DNA of 64,000 nt from Domibacillus mangrovi (lineage in GTDB: Bacteria > Bacillota > Bacilli > Bacillales > Domibacillaceae), in NCBI RefSeq assembly GCF_001906925.1, contig NZ_MRWQ01000005.1:372001-436000 (forward strand), read 5' to 3'. The notes under the pieces were generated by a model that saw only the letters and a list, made by a program, of their open reading frames with translations, did no database searches and was not told where the DNA came from. Every line of letters starts with the position of its first letter. Positions within the stretch are counted from its first letter, which is position 1. The translations under genes and the position numbers were made by a program. Positions 17,155-25,730 of the stretch are shown here, piece after piece.

Positions 17155-18499
17155 TAATCATCGCCTCCAACACCGTTACAAATTGGTCAATTTCTTCTTT
17201 TGTCCGCTGCTCTGTCACCGCAATCAGCATTTGCTTCTCAAGTCTATAGTCATTCCCTAAATCGAACCCACCGATCATGCTCCTCTCCAACAGTTTTGCA
17301 TTGATTTTTTTAATAGGTAGCGGTAACTCCACAATAAATTCATTAAAAAACGGAGCTTTATTTTTCACGTTAAAACCTTTCTTTTGAAGGCATTTAGCCA
17401 TATAATCCGCTTTTTCAATGTTCAACTGTGCCATCTGACGGATTCCTTCTTTTCCAAGTGATGCCATGCAAACAGCAGAAGCAAGTGCATTTAATGCTTG
17501 ATTTGAACAAATATTAGAGGACGCCTTATCTCGGCGTATATGCTGTTCGCGTGCTTGAAGCGTTAAGACAAACCCTCGTTTTCCTTGTTCATCCGTCGTT
17601 TGTCCAACAATACGCCCAGGTACTTTACGCATCATTTTTTTCTTCACGGCGAAATAGCCGCAATGCGGGCCGCCAAAAGACATCGGGATGCCTAGTGGTT
17701 GCATGTCCCCTGTCACGATATCCGCACCTAGTTTACCCGGCGCCTCTAAAAGCGCTAAAGCGAGCGGATTGGCACTCACAATGAAAAGCGCGCCTTTCTC
17801 TTCTGATATTTTCTTAATCTTCGTTAAATCTTCAATAGAACCGAAAAAGTTTGGATATTGAACAATGACCGCCGCCGTGTCTTGATCCATTTGTTCTTGC
17901 AGCTTTTTGAGATCTGTTATATCTCCATCTAGTACAGCTTCTTCGACAGTGTAGTCTAGTCCACCTGATACTGTATTTAAGATCGCTCTCGATTCAGGAT
18001 GCACCGATCTTGATACAACCACTTTTGATCGTCTCGTTGACATAACAGCAAGTGACGCAGCTTCTGCCAGTGATGTAGGACCATCGTACATCGAAGAATT
18101 CGCTACATCCATGCCTGTCAGTTCACAAACCATCGTTTGAAATTCGAAAATAGCCTGTAATTCCCCTTGGCTGATTTCCGGCTGATAAGGTGTGTACGCC
18201 GTATAAAATTCAGACCGTGAAATGACGTGATTGACGACGCTTGGAATGTAATGATCATATGTGCCGGCACCGAGAAAAATAGGGTATTGATTGGCCTGTT
18301 TATTTTGTGATGATAGCTGATGCATTTTTTTTACAAGAAGCGCTTCTGATAAAGCATCCGGAATGTTTAGCTCACCTTCTAAACGGATTTCTTTTGGTAC
18401 GTCTTCAAACAATTCATCCACTGAAGAAATCATTAAAAGAGCGAGCATCTCTTTTTGATCTTGTTTTGTGTCTGGTAAGTATCGATAAGTGGATGTCAT
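17147..18499 (-). CDS. gcvPA: Glycine dehydrogenase (decarboxylating) subunit 1
   Basis: This is the alpha half of the split P-protein. It starts [19 protein letters not shown] and has 450 residues. [35 protein letters not shown] and [10 protein letters not shown] are typical. It lacks the PLP lysine, which is in GcvPB. The ATG at 18499 has AAGGAG upstream and lies 1 nt after the gcvT stop. A longer frame reaching into gcvT is not the real start. The gcvH gene and lipoate enzymes are not in this window. Confidence 0.95.
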   Translation of the reverse strand: MTSTYRYLPDTKQDQKEMLALLMISSVDELFEDVPKEIRLEGELNIPDALSEALLVKKMHQLSSQNKQANQYPIFLGAGTYDHYIPSVVNHVISRSEFYTAYTPYQPEISQGELQAIFEFQTMVCELTGMDVANSSMYDGPTSLAEAASLAVMSTRRSKVVVSRSVHPESRAILNTVSGGLDYTVEEAVLDGDITDLKKLQEQMDQDTAAVIVQYPNFFGSIEDLTKIKKISEEKGALFIVSANPLALALLEAPGKLGADIVTGDMQPLGIPMSFGGPHCGYFAVKKKMMRKVPGRIVGQTTDEQGKRGFVLTLQAREQHIRRDKASSNICSNQALNALASAVCMASLGKEGIRQMAQLNIEKADYMAKCLQKKGFNVKNKAPFFNEFIVELPLPIKKINAKLLERSMIGGFDLGNDYRLEKQMLIAVTEQRTKEEIDQFVTVLEAMING

Positions 18500-18500
18500 T

Positions 18501-19622
18501 TTATCGTTCTCCTTCTCTTTTGTAGAATGGTGTTTTGACAACACGGGCATCTACCTTTTTATGGCGTATTTCTATTTTAAGCGGCGTTCCCTCTTTAGTA
18601 TGTTCCGATTGGATCAAGGCAAGACCGATATTTTTCTTTAAAGTCGGTGAATACGTTCCTGATGTTATTATCCCAATTTCTTCTTCTAATTCGGAAAACA
18701 CTTTATACCCATGACGCGGAATACCTCTCCCCGTTACTTCAATCCCAGCTATTTTTCTTGTTAACCCATCTTCTTTTTGTTGTATAAGAGTTGATTTACC
18801 GATAAAATCACTTCCTTTATTCGTTTTTACAGCAAAGCTGATTCCTGCTTCTAACGGACTGATGTCATCAGTGAGCTCTTGACCGTACAAAGCAAAACGT
18901 GCTTCTAAGCGAAGAGTGTCACGCGCACCAAGTCCGCATCGCTTTAAGCCCTTTGCTTTCCCAGCTTCTAGAAGGCCCTCCCATAGTTTTTCCGCGTCAA
19001 TTGCGTTTAAATAAAGTTCAAAACCGTCTTCACCTGTATACCCTGTCCGGGAGACAAGCACGTTTTCCACACCGTTCACACGGACATTCTGCGCAAAATG
19101 GAAAAAGCCAATTTTAGATAAATGAACGTCCGTGACTGTTTGTAAAATGTCCTCTGCTTTAGGTCCCTGAATTGCAATCAGGGCAATGTCATTTGATCTA
19201 TTTTCGAGCTTTACACTTCCTTTCACGTGCTGCTTCATCCATTCCAAATCTTTTTCAGTATTGGCTGCATTAATGACAAGCAAATATTTTTCATTCTCTA
19301 ACTTATAAATGAGCAGATCATCGACTGTTCCGCCATCTGGATCACACATCGCTGTATACTGCGCTTGATTGATCTGAAGCTTTGTCACATCGTTTGTGAC
19401 GAGATAATTCAAATAACATTCGGCACCTTTTCCTTCGACAAGTACTTCTCCCATGTGAGAAACATCAAAAAGTCCCGCTTTAGTCCGGACAGCTTCATGT
19501 TCTTCGATAATGCCTGTAAACTGGACGGGCAATGCCCATCCGCCAAAATCAATTACTTTCGCTCCATTTTTTTTGTATATGTCAAAAAGTGGTGTTCTCT
19601 TTAGCTCTGTTTCCTCACTCAT
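18501..19622 (-). CDS. gcvT: Aminomethyltransferase (T-protein)
   Basis: GcvT takes the aminomethyl group from lipoyl-GcvH, releases ammonia and forms methylene-tetrahydrofolate. The 373-residue protein has the GcvT folate domain ([44 protein letters not shown]), [14 protein letters not shown] near residue 195, and a C-terminal barrel domain with [14 protein letters not shown]. It is first in gcvT-gcvPA-gcvPB. GGAGG precedes the ATG by 7 nt. In B. subtilis this operon has a tandem glycine riboswitch. I do not see one upstream here. Confidence 0.95.
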   Translation of the reverse strand: MSEETELKRTPLFDIYKKNGAKVIDFGGWALPVQFTGIIEEHEAVRTKAGLFDVSHMGEVLVEGKGAECYLNYLVTNDVTKLQINQAQYTAMCDPDGGTVDDLLIYKLENEKYLLVINAANTEKDLEWMKQHVKGSVKLENRSNDIALIAIQGPKAEDILQTVTDVHLSKIGFFHFAQNVRVNGVENVLVSRTGYTGEDGFELYLNAIDAEKLWEGLLEAGKAKGLKRCGLGARDTLRLEARFALYGQELTDDISPLEAGISFAVKTNKGSDFIGKSTLIQQKEDGLTRKIAGIEVTGRGIPRHGYKVFSELEEEIGIITSGTYSPTLKKNIGLALIQSEHTKEGTPLKIEIRHKKVDARVVKTPFYKREGER

Positions 19623-19686
19623 TCCTACACCTCCGCCTTCATTTTATTCATTGTATCTTTTCATTCTTACGTGCTTTTTACTCATA

Positions 19687-19733
19687 GAAAAAAGGACATA
19701 GAAGGGTACACTGTCTCCCTTTATATATCCTTT
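19687..19733 (-). terminator. Terminator between the amidase gene and gcvT
   Basis: On the minus strand AAAAGGA and TCCTTTT close a stem with an inner AAGGG/CCCTT pair, followed by a T run. It lies 50 nt after the amidase gene stop and about 65 nt before gcvT. It could act as terminator for the former or attenuator for the latter. Confidence 0.55.
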
Positions 19734-19783
19734 TACTTGAGGTTTTAACCTTATAATAATGGCATATTTTTCACAAAAAACTC

Positions 19784-20272
19784 TTATAGCGACGTGTTTT
19801 CCTCAATATGAAAAAATAAATATTTGATAGCTGGTGTATACGCAGGTGAGCTCGTGTAACTCCAATGACGATTCCGGCTGTTGTTCGTATGAGCATTAAC
19901 AAAAGGCACACCGCCGCGCATGCTTGTCACAATCGTTGAATGATCCATTCGTCCATCCCCCGTAAAATCATAAAAAATAACATCTCCTAAATGCAGCTGA
20001 TCAGGTGATGATACTTTTTTTGCCTTTAATCCTTGCTTTGAACCCTCCAAATACCATCTCAATGAATGGGACACACTCCAACTGAAACTCCATGTACCGC
20101 CTCCGATCCACCATCCTTTTTCCCGATAAGGATACCCATGCTGTGGTGCCCCGCCTGCCAACAAACATTGCGATATATAATTGGTACAGTCGACTTCAAA
20201 ATGCGGAAAAGCCGGATTGTGGCTGTTCCACCATTGTTGTGCGTACGCAACCGCTTTTTCTCTATTGTACAA
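19784..20272 (-). CDS. Amidase-domain protein (Amidase_6 type)
   Basis: The 162-residue protein matches the putative amidase domain (Amidase_6) found in Bacillus. It begins YNREKAVAYAQQWWNSHNP and has FEVDCTNYISQCLLAGG with the putative catalytic Cys near residue 29. DVIFYDFTGDGRMDHSTIV supplies the His, and VNAHTNNSRNRHW follows. No signal peptide is seen, although larger relatives carry one. The fold is NlpC/P60-like (CHAP-related), so peptidoglycan or peptide hydrolysis is plausible but not shown. Confidence 0.85.
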   Translation of the reverse strand: MYNREKAVAYAQQWWNSHNPAFPHFEVDCTNYISQCLLAGGAPQHGYPYREKGWWIGGGTWSFSWSVSHSLRWYLEGSKQGLKAKKVSSPDQLHLGDVIFYDFTGDGRMDHSTIVTSMRGGVPFVNAHTNNSRNRHWSYTSSPAYTPAIKYLFFHIEENTSL

Positions 20273-20315
20273 ATGTCACGCCTCCTTTTTACATTGTATG
20301 CAAAAAAGAGCATAG

Positions 20316-20346
20316 AAAAACCGGACTGATTAATCAGCCCGGTTTC
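20316..20346 (-). terminator. Strong hairpin with T run on the minus strand
   Basis: GAAACCGGGCTGATT / AATCAGTCCGGTTTTTC forms a 13-bp stem followed by T residues on the minus strand, about 45 nt upstream of the amidase gene. It probably ends a transcript coming from the structured stretch at 20350-20600, where no protein gene is seen. Confidence 0.75.
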
Positions 20347-20620
20347 GTTCAATCATTATTGTGTAACTCACAACGTTTTTAGGATGAAATCTCCATTCAT
20401 CTCAAATTAAACCGCCGCGGTTCTATTCCACATCGTCGTTTATGATCTACCTAAACGACCTAAGCCCTGCCTTCTCTTAAGTCCTTGTGGCTCCGAAGCC
20501 ACTCCAGTGTGAATAAGTTTTATCAACACTAGCAGAATGCCAAATTTTCTTATATGAAACGTTCTAAGTTACGATCTTCATGAGGATTCAAATATATCAT
20601 GCAACTCCATTTATGTCAAT
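20347..20620 (-). ncRNA. Candidate structured RNA of unknown type
   Basis: Before the terminator at 20316-20346 the minus strand has several separate hairpins: GATGAA/TTCATC near 20380-20400, GTCGTTTA/TAAACGAC at about 20429-20453, and a very stable GTGGCT-TCGG-AGCCAC at 20487-20502. A GC-rich CCGCGG lies between them. No open frame covers the stretch. It could be a small RNA or an untranslated leader. I did not match it to a known family. Confidence 0.35.
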
Positions 20621-21104
20621 TTCATTTATACATAACCATCGCTGTGTAGAAAAAAGATGGTGACAAGAATTTATCATCCATAACCTCAATCGCTGAATCC
20701 GGAAAAAATTTGATTCCATCTCTCCATTGCATTCCGAATAGAACGGCTTAATATAGTAAATCCAATCATTACATGATATTTGAATACAGTAACATTTAAT
20801 TTGTTTATATTATAAAAGTAAGCATTTAATACATCAAGGTTTATTACAACAAATTTTTCCCATTATACGATTAGATTATACCCTGAAAAATAAGGGCTCT
20901 TGTATAACCATGCCGTCCCATAAATAGTCACAAAATGGGTAAGATATGGTGAATTTTAAATCTAAAAAAGAACTATTAAAGCAAGCATTTCAACACCGTC
21001 TTTTTTTGATCTCTTTATTTGTTCTGTTTAAAATTCCCCATTTCGGAAATAATAAAAGTATGAGATAATAGATAAGATTGACAAATAAAATCGGGGGTGA
21101 CGTT
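20621..21104. other. AT-rich intergenic region upstream of ydjO
   Basis: No gene was recognised. A small inverted pair and several AT tracts are present. The ydjO promoter should lie in the last 100 nt, where TTGACA at 21078 may be a -35 box, but no clear -10 partner was found. Confidence 0.4.
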
Positions 21105-21344
21105 ATGTCTTATTACAGCAAAAATCGTGCCGAACCATTACCAAACGTTGACATTGAGACGTGGGAGTGTACAAAGGACGACTGCAATGGCTGGATGAGA
21201 AAGAATTTTTCCGAAGATGATTCGCCTTCGTGCCCATTTTGTGGAAGTGACATGGAAACCGGGAACCGTCTTACCAATTCCTTGCAAAATAATACATTTC
21301 GTAAATCGGCGGAAGCCGAACAAAACGAACAAAAAAAAGCGTGA
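21105..21344 (+). CDS. ydjO: Cold-inducible protein YdjO family
   Basis: This 79-residue protein matches YdjO of B. subtilis. MSYYSKNRAEPLPNVDIETW is followed by ECTKDDCNGWMRKNF and SCPFCGSDM, giving a four-cysteine zinc ribbon (C-x4-C and C-x2-C). The ATG at 21105 has GGGGGTGA upstream; a GTG-type or upstream ATG start would add residues not seen in the family. YdjO is reported as cold-induced, but its molecular role is unknown. A strong terminator follows at once. Confidence 0.85.
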   Translation: MSYYSKNRAEPLPNVDIETWECTKDDCNGWMRKNFSEDDSPSCPFCGSDMETGNRLTNSLQNNTFRKSAEAEQNEQKKA

Positions 21345-21369
21345 TTCCCTTAGTGGAATCCGCTTTTTC
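21333..21369. terminator. ydjO terminator
   Basis: AAAAAGCGTGATTCC pairs with GGAATCCGCTTTTT around CTTAGT, with flanking A and T runs, overlapping the ydjO stop. It can serve both strands. Confidence 0.8.
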
Positions 21370-21389
21370 TACTTACTCGATCCCTTTTC

Positions 21390-21878
21390 TCAAAGTGAAA
21401 TGATGGCGTCAAAAAAGAACCAAATAATCATCATCAATTGAATGACGACTTTTGCGAATGTACCGCTCAAGAATGCAACGAGTGTTGCGTAGGCTGCAAG
21501 AAAAGCTATCTTCATATTTTTTTGAATGGCAAGTTCAACGAGAAGAACCGCTGTAAACGGCACAATCAAAATCCCAAACGGCGGTATTATAAATGAACCG
21601 GCGATAATCGCAACGACTGCTGTCCATTCCCCCCATTTCGATCCGCCGTACTTTTTCACAAAATAGCTGTTTGTCAGGAAGTCAGCGACGAAAATCAGTA
21701 CGGTGAATAAAAGCATCGCAATCCAGAAAACAACCGATAGCTCGTCTTTACTCATGCCAAAATAATAAAGGACAAATCCCACCCATAGGAGGAGTACAGA
21801 TGGAACAACCGGAAAGATAAATCCAATAAAACTGGCGATAAATAATAAAATAATTCCGGTCCATACTAAAATAGCCAC
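21390..21878 (-). CDS. yqgC: DUF456-family membrane protein YqgC
   Basis: The 162-residue protein has four to five hydrophobic segments and the DUF456 pattern: GFIFPVVPSVLLLWVGFVLY near the N-terminus, DFLTNSYFVKKYGGSKWGEW in the middle, then GSFIIPPFGILIVPF. The start is GTG at 21878 with AGAGG 9 nt upstream. A nearby ATG at 21882 is out of frame. Its role is unknown. In B. subtilis yqgC lies next to sodA, which is not seen here. Confidence 0.82.
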   Translation of the reverse strand: MAILVWTGIILLFIASFIGFIFPVVPSVLLLWVGFVLYYFGMSKDELSVVFWIAMLLFTVLIFVADFLTNSYFVKKYGGSKWGEWTAVVAIIAGSFIIPPFGILIVPFTAVLLVELAIQKNMKIAFLAAYATLVAFLSGTFAKVVIQLMMIIWFFFDAIISL

Positions 21879-21946
21879 CCATAGCCACCTCTTCTCTGTT
21901 ATGATAACATTGTACCATTATGTGAAAGAATAGGAAGTGATTGAAT

Positions 21947-22324
21947 TTGATTAACATTGACATGCCGCAAGCTGACTTCATTTTAATAAGAAAACGAAAT
22001 CTGGAAGATACGAGCGAAGCCGCTATTGCCAAAGAATATGGCTTTACGGATTATCATAAAATTCCGCGCGACAAAGCAGGTATCTATATGTTTTACGATG
22101 TAAGTGACAACTTACTGTTTGTCGGTAAAGCACGAAAACTTCGCATGCGTATCCGTAAACATTTTGAAGATAACGTCTCAAACATTAAAAATCACCGCGA
22201 TGACGTTCATAAAATTGTTGTCTGTGTTGTGGAAAATCCGATGGAACGGGAAATTTATGAAACGTATATTATTAATACGCTCCAGTCAAAATATAATATA
22301 GAAAAAGCTTTTTTCAGATCTTGA
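21947..22324 (+). CDS. GIY-YIG domain protein (UvrC N-terminal-like)
   Basis: The product of about 125 residues has a GIY-YIG nuclease domain: AGIYMFYDVSDNLLFVGKA near residue 47, then KLRMRIRKHF with the catalytic Arg and EREIYETYIINTLQSKYN with the Glu. No HhH or RNase H part is present, so it is not a full UvrC. AGGAAG lies 9 nt before the TTG at 21947; another TTG at 21941 and an ATG at 21962 are alternatives. It may act in DNA repair or be a selfish-type nuclease domain. Its context does not decide. Confidence 0.78.
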   Translation: MINIDMPQADFILIRKRNLEDTSEAAIAKEYGFTDYHKIPRDKAGIYMFYDVSDNLLFVGKARKLRMRIRKHFEDNVSNIKNHRDDVHKIVVCVVENPMEREIYETYIINTLQSKYNIEKAFFRS

Positions 22325-22330
22325 CCTACC

Positions 22331-22361
22331 ACCCGACTGTTTAATAGTCGGGCCTTTTTTA
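22331..22361 (+). terminator. Terminator of the GIY-YIG gene
   Basis: CCCGACT / AGTCGGG with a short TTTAA-containing loop is followed by CCTTTTTT. Confidence 0.85.
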
Positions 22362-22446
22362 TGTACAATCGCTCAACATCCCACTGGATGTTTCCTCTCT
22401 TTCCTCTTTAAAGATCTCGACAAACGTACAAAGTTATAAGAGCTTT

Positions 22447-22453
22447 TGTCGAA
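22447..22453 (+). promoter_or_regulatory. Spo0A box (0A box)
   Basis: TGTCGAA is the exact core of the 0A box consensus TGNCGAA. It lies 90 nt upstream of the Spo0E-like gene. A second weaker match in inverse orientation (CTCGACA) lies about 25 nt further upstream. This would allow Spo0A control of a Spo0E-type phosphatase. Confidence 0.5.
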
Positions 22454-22542
22454 ACTGTTTCTTTCTTTATTTTCATCACGTATACTAGTCCCTAATATGT
22501 TTTTAGCCTTTTAAAAATGATTATTTTGGAGGATCGTAAAGG

Positions 22543-22734
22543 ATGAATAACCATGATCACTTTCATGACTTAATGCTTCAAATTAAAACGGTGCGTACAT
22601 TGATGATTTCAGCCGGAACGGTGAATGGACTCAGTCATCCTGATACGATTAAACATAGCCAACATTTGGACAAACTAATGAATCAATTTCAGCGGGAATT
22701 TGATGTACATAAAGCAAACAACACGGCTGTCTAA
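22543..22734 (+). CDS. Spo0E-family aspartyl-phosphate phosphatase
   Basis: The 63-residue protein is a small two-helix Spo0E family member. It has the signature S-x-x-L-D in HSQHLDKLMNQF near residue 40, preceded by a helix (LMLQIKTVRTLMISAG). Members dephosphorylate Spo0A~P and so delay sporulation, as do Spo0E, YisI and YnzD. GGAGG lies 11 nt before the ATG, with AAAGG closer. A 0A box upstream suggests feedback by Spo0A. Which paralogue it is cannot be stated. Confidence 0.8.
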   Translation: MNNHDHFHDLMLQIKTVRTLMISAGTVNGLSHPDTIKHSQHLDKLMNQFQREFDVHKANNTAV

Positions 22735-22757
22735 GCTCCGCCGTGTTGCTCATTTTA

Positions 22758-22994
22758 TTATTTCAAGCCCTTTTGTTTTAATACTTCCTTCTGTTTCCGG
22801 GCTTTTTTACTGACATACGTATTTTTCCAGACAGCGTACAAGTTAATACCGAGCGCTACTATTGAACCGCAAAGCATAATAAACGCATCGATACTTTCCG
22901 GCGTAAACCAGTCAAAAGAGACACCAATTGCTCCTAAAAACAAGAATAATGAAGTCAAAAAACCACCTAATAAAGTAATAATATCTCGTTTCAT
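22758..22994 (-). CDS. Putative phage-type holin
   Basis: The 78-residue protein has two hydrophobic segments (ITLLGGFLTSLFLFLGAIG and DAFIMLCGSIVALGINLYAVW), separated by DWFTPESIDA, and a basic tail YVSKKARKQKE. This layout fits holins of the XhlB/SPP1 type. The ATG at 22994 is preferred because the GGAAGAGG site is at proper spacing. There is no endolysin or other phage gene nearby, so it is an orphan, perhaps domesticated. The family call rests on topology and the W-x-T/F-x-x-x-S-I pattern. Confidence 0.55.
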   Translation of the reverse strand: MKRDIITLLGGFLTSLFLFLGAIGVSFDWFTPESIDAFIMLCGSIVALGINLYAVWKNTYVSKKARKQKEVLKQKGLK

Positions 22995-23077
22995 TAGCAT
23001 CTCCCTCTTCCATTACTTATTTTATACATATGTATGTACGTTTTATAAATTTGTTTACATACAAACCTGTTCATACA

Positions 23078-23321
23078 CAAAAAAATCAGTCCCTATAAGG
23101 AACTGATTTAGAAAGTTATTGTTGGGCAAGCTGCCTTTGCCGTATGGATTACATAAGAAAGTTTTAAACCACCACTCCTCAAAGTGGGTGTTCGCAAAAA
23201 CGTTCTTGCCTGTCCTCCTTGTCGTATCGACAGAGGCATGTCAGTTCCGTTTTTATATAAAACTCCCGATTACAGCTTAAAGGTTAAAACTTAATTATTG
23301 ATTACGTACAACGCAGCCTGT
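23078..23321 (-). ncRNA. ssrS: Probable 6S RNA
   Basis: The minus strand has TTGCTT and TACTAT boxes 17 nt apart (23351-23356, 23328-23333), so a transcript should begin near 23321. The following sequence can fold into one long rod: GGCTGC near the 5' end pairs with GCAGCT near the 3' end, AAGTTTTAACC with GGTTTAAAACTT, AAAAACG with CGTTTTT, and TGCC/TGTC with GACAGGCA around the tip. A hairpin with a T run (AAATCAGTTCC / GGGACTGATTT) ends it. Rod shape, internal unpaired bulges and length fit 6S RNA, the regulator of sigma-A RNA polymerase. No coding frame is present. Confidence 0.6.
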
Positions 23322-23327
23322 ATTCGT

Positions 23328-23356
23328 ATAGTACTTCATTTGCTTCGATAAAGCAA
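23328..23356 (-). promoter_or_regulatory. Sigma-A-type promoter of the candidate 6S RNA
   Basis: TTGCTT (-35) and TACTAT (-10) with a 17-nt spacer on the minus strand. Confidence 0.5.
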
Positions 23357-23470
23357 TGGTAATGTTTTCTCCTCCTTCCTAAGTACGATAATGTACTCTT
23401 CCTGATATCAAATTATTTCATTTTGTCTCATACACTCGAGACTTTTATCGAAGACACAGAAGCAGATTTT

Positions 23471-23794
23471 TTATTCCTCTTCTAAATACGAACAGCAATA
23501 ATCCACTATTGTATGTACGTTTAACTGAAAGGACTCATTCGCTGGCACGTAAAAAACGCCGCTTCCATCGATTGTTTTCCACTCGCCGCCTGCAAGCTTA
23601 TACTGAAGTTTTCCAGCCGTAATGTCCATCTCTTCTTTCAGCACAGTCGCAAATTCATATTCCCCTGGCATCATAATACCAAGTGTTTTTTTCGTTCCGT
23701 CTTCAAAGAAAACCGTCCGGCTTGTCACCTTTCCACCAAAATAAATATTCGCCGCTTTGTCTACTGTTACATTTTCAAATTGTATCATCGTCAT
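23471..23794 (-). CDS. ppnP: Pyrimidine/purine nucleoside phosphorylase PpnP
   Basis: The 107-residue single-domain cupin matches PpnP (YaiE, DUF1255): ANIYFGGKVTSRTVFFEDGT, LGIMMPGEYEF, GKLQYKL and FYVPANESFQLNV. PpnP splits several ribonucleosides with phosphate to give base and ribose-1-phosphate. The ATG at 23794 is preferred, since AGGAG is 8 nt upstream and directly abuts the alternative ATG at 23800. It is a single-gene unit. Confidence 0.87.
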   Translation of the reverse strand: MTMIQFENVTVDKAANIYFGGKVTSRTVFFEDGTKKTLGIMMPGEYEFATVLKEEMDITAGKLQYKLAGGEWKTIDGSGVFYVPANESFQLNVHTIVDYCCSYLEEE

Positions 23795-23894
23795 TTTCAT
23801 CTCCTATTCATTTTTTACTGTACCACAAAATCTAAATATTGAAAAAGACACCCGATTGGATGCCTAAGCCTAGATCATTCATTTACTGTGTACG

Positions 23895-25730
23895 TTAATG
23901 GGTACACACTTTCACATTGTATTCTTCAAACCACTGATTCATCTGTACAAAATAAGCAAGCAGCTGCGGCCCCGTCATAAGCTGACCAAACCATGGCACA
24001 TGAAACGATGCCCCTCCCGAATCGGTAATCTCTTGTAGGGAGGAACGCGAAAAAAATTCAAGCAACGGCGAATCTTTGATAAGAACGTCATTCATCATTC
24101 CGATGACCAAGTTTGTATAGTCCGGATGATGTGTCTTCGGATACGGGCTTTTCTTCCGGTACAATACCTCACCTGGCAACAACCCGTTAAGAGCCTTCCT
24201 CAAAATCCCTTTTTCCCGTCCATCCGCCATTTTCATCTCCCATGGAATATTCCATGCATACTCAACGAGCCGGTGATCTGCAAACGGTACCCGCACTTCA
24301 AGACCAGCACCCATACTCATCCGATCTTTCCGCTCAAGAAGTGCCGTCATAAACGACACCATATTCACATAAAACATTTCCCGACGGCGGCGCTCAAGCC
24401 CACTTTCTCCGTCGAAATATGGTGTTTCACGGATTAGATCATTGTACCGCTGATCCCCGTACTCTTCTAATGGAAGAATGTTTCGCCATTTTTCATTCAG
24501 CAAAAGTGTCTTATCCGCTAACGACTGAGTCCAAGGAAAGCCACTTGCATTCAACAACTCTTCCCGATGAAACCACGGATACCCACCGAAAATTTCATCC
24601 GCACACTCACCAGACAACCCAACTGTGAAATCATGTTTAATTTCTTCACAAAACCATAATAAAGATGAGTCCACATCCGCCATCCCTGGCGCATCACGTG
24701 CAATCATCGCCGCCTTTAGTTTCCCTGCAAGCTCGTCATGTTCAATGATCGATGAATGATGAATCGATCCAATATGTTTTTGCATTTTATCAATCCACAG
24801 CCTATCTTCACTTGGCTGAAAGACACTTTTCTTAAAGTATTGGCTGTTTTCCGCATATTCAATCGAATAAGTATGAAGAGAACCTCGTCCATTTTTTCGA
24901 AAATAATCCGCAGCGAACGCGCTGATCGCACTCGAATCAACACCGCCGGATAAAAAGGTACAAACAGGCACATCGGCTGTCAGCTGACGCTCAACCGCAT
25001 CTTTTAATAAAAATCGTATCTGTTCCGCTGTTTCATCCATCGAATGAAGATGCTTCTTGCTTACCACGTTCCAGTATCGCCATATGCGACGTCCAGTCCG
25101 ATTCAACGTAATCGCATGAGCCGGGCGCAGTTCATGAATTCCTTTAAAAATTCCGTGCCCAGGCGTTCGCCCAGGTCCGAGTGAAAACAATTCCATGAGT
25201 CCTTCGCGATCGATCTCCGCGTTTACATGACGATGCGCCAAAAGCGCCTTTATTTCCGATCCAAACAAAAAAGAATTGTTCCATTCGGTATAAAAGAGTG
25301 GCTTTACTCCGAGCCGGTCTCTCGCCATAAACAGCTCCTGCTGATTTTCATCCCATACACCGAATGCAAAAATTCCATTTAGACGATCTACACATTTCTC
25401 ACGCCATTCAATAAAAGCAGTCAGCAGCACTTCCGTATCAGAATGTCCTTGAAACGTATATCCCTTTTTCAGCAGTTCCCGTCTAATTTCTTCTGTATTA
25501 TATAACTCGCCATTATACACAATCGTATACGGACCGCATGTCATCGGCTGTACGCCGCCTGCCGGATCGACGACAACGAGCCTAGTGTGACCGAATGCTG
25601 CATGATGAGTTGCCCACACACGAAAGTCATCCGGACCACGCTTTTTAAGCATTGCCGCCATCGCTTTAACTGTCTCTTGTTCATTCCTCATATCTCGTGC
25701 AAAATCTACCCATCCCGTTATTCCGCACAT
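23895..25730 (-). CDS. asnO: Asparagine synthase (glutamine-hydrolysing), AsnO type
   Basis: This enzyme makes asparagine from aspartate, ATP and glutamine. The start is set at MCGITGW so that Cys2 is the glutaminase nucleophile. Residues 1-200 form the Ntn glutaminase domain (RGPDD, YNGELYN, SDTEVLL). Residues 230-600 form the synthetase domain with PP-loop FLSGGVDSSA and SGECADEIFGGY. At 611 residues, with the MCGITGWVDF start and KKSPYPKTHHP and VPWFGQLM segments, it matches B. subtilis AsnO (YisO) rather than AsnB. AsnO is needed for efficient sporulation in B. subtilis. Confidence 0.92.
   Translation of the reverse strand: MCGITGWVDFARDMRNEQETVKAMAAMLKKRGPDDFRVWATHHAAFGHTRLVVVDPAGGVQPMTCGPYTIVYNGELYNTEEIRRELLKKGYTFQGHSDTEVLLTAFIEWREKCVDRLNGIFAFGVWDENQQELFMARDRLGVKPLFYTEWNNSFLFGSEIKALLAHRHVNAEIDREGLMELFSLGPGRTPGHGIFKGIHELRPAHAITLNRTGRRIWRYWNVVSKKHLHSMDETAEQIRFLLKDAVERQLTADVPVCTFLSGGVDSSAISAFAADYFRKNGRGSLHTYSIEYAENSQYFKKSVFQPSEDRLWIDKMQKHIGSIHHSSIIEHDELAGKLKAAMIARDAPGMADVDSSLLWFCEEIKHDFTVGLSGECADEIFGGYPWFHREELLNASGFPWTQSLADKTLLLNEKWRNILPLEEYGDQRYNDLIRETPYFDGESGLERRRREMFYVNMVSFMTALLERKDRMSMGAGLEVRVPFADHRLVEYAWNIPWEMKMADGREKGILRKALNGLLPGEVLYRKKSPYPKTHHPDYTNLVIGMMNDVLIKDSPLLEFFSRSSLQEITDSGGASFHVPWFGQLMTGPQLLAYFVQMNQWFEEYNVKVCTH

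Noticed and set aside
19623-19783. Glycine riboswitch ahead of gcvT
   Set aside because: The aptamer core sequences were not found in either strand, and the space is short and holds a terminator-like hairpin instead.
22758-22994. Prophage remnant
   Set aside because: A single holin-like gene without any other phage gene is not enough to call a prophage.
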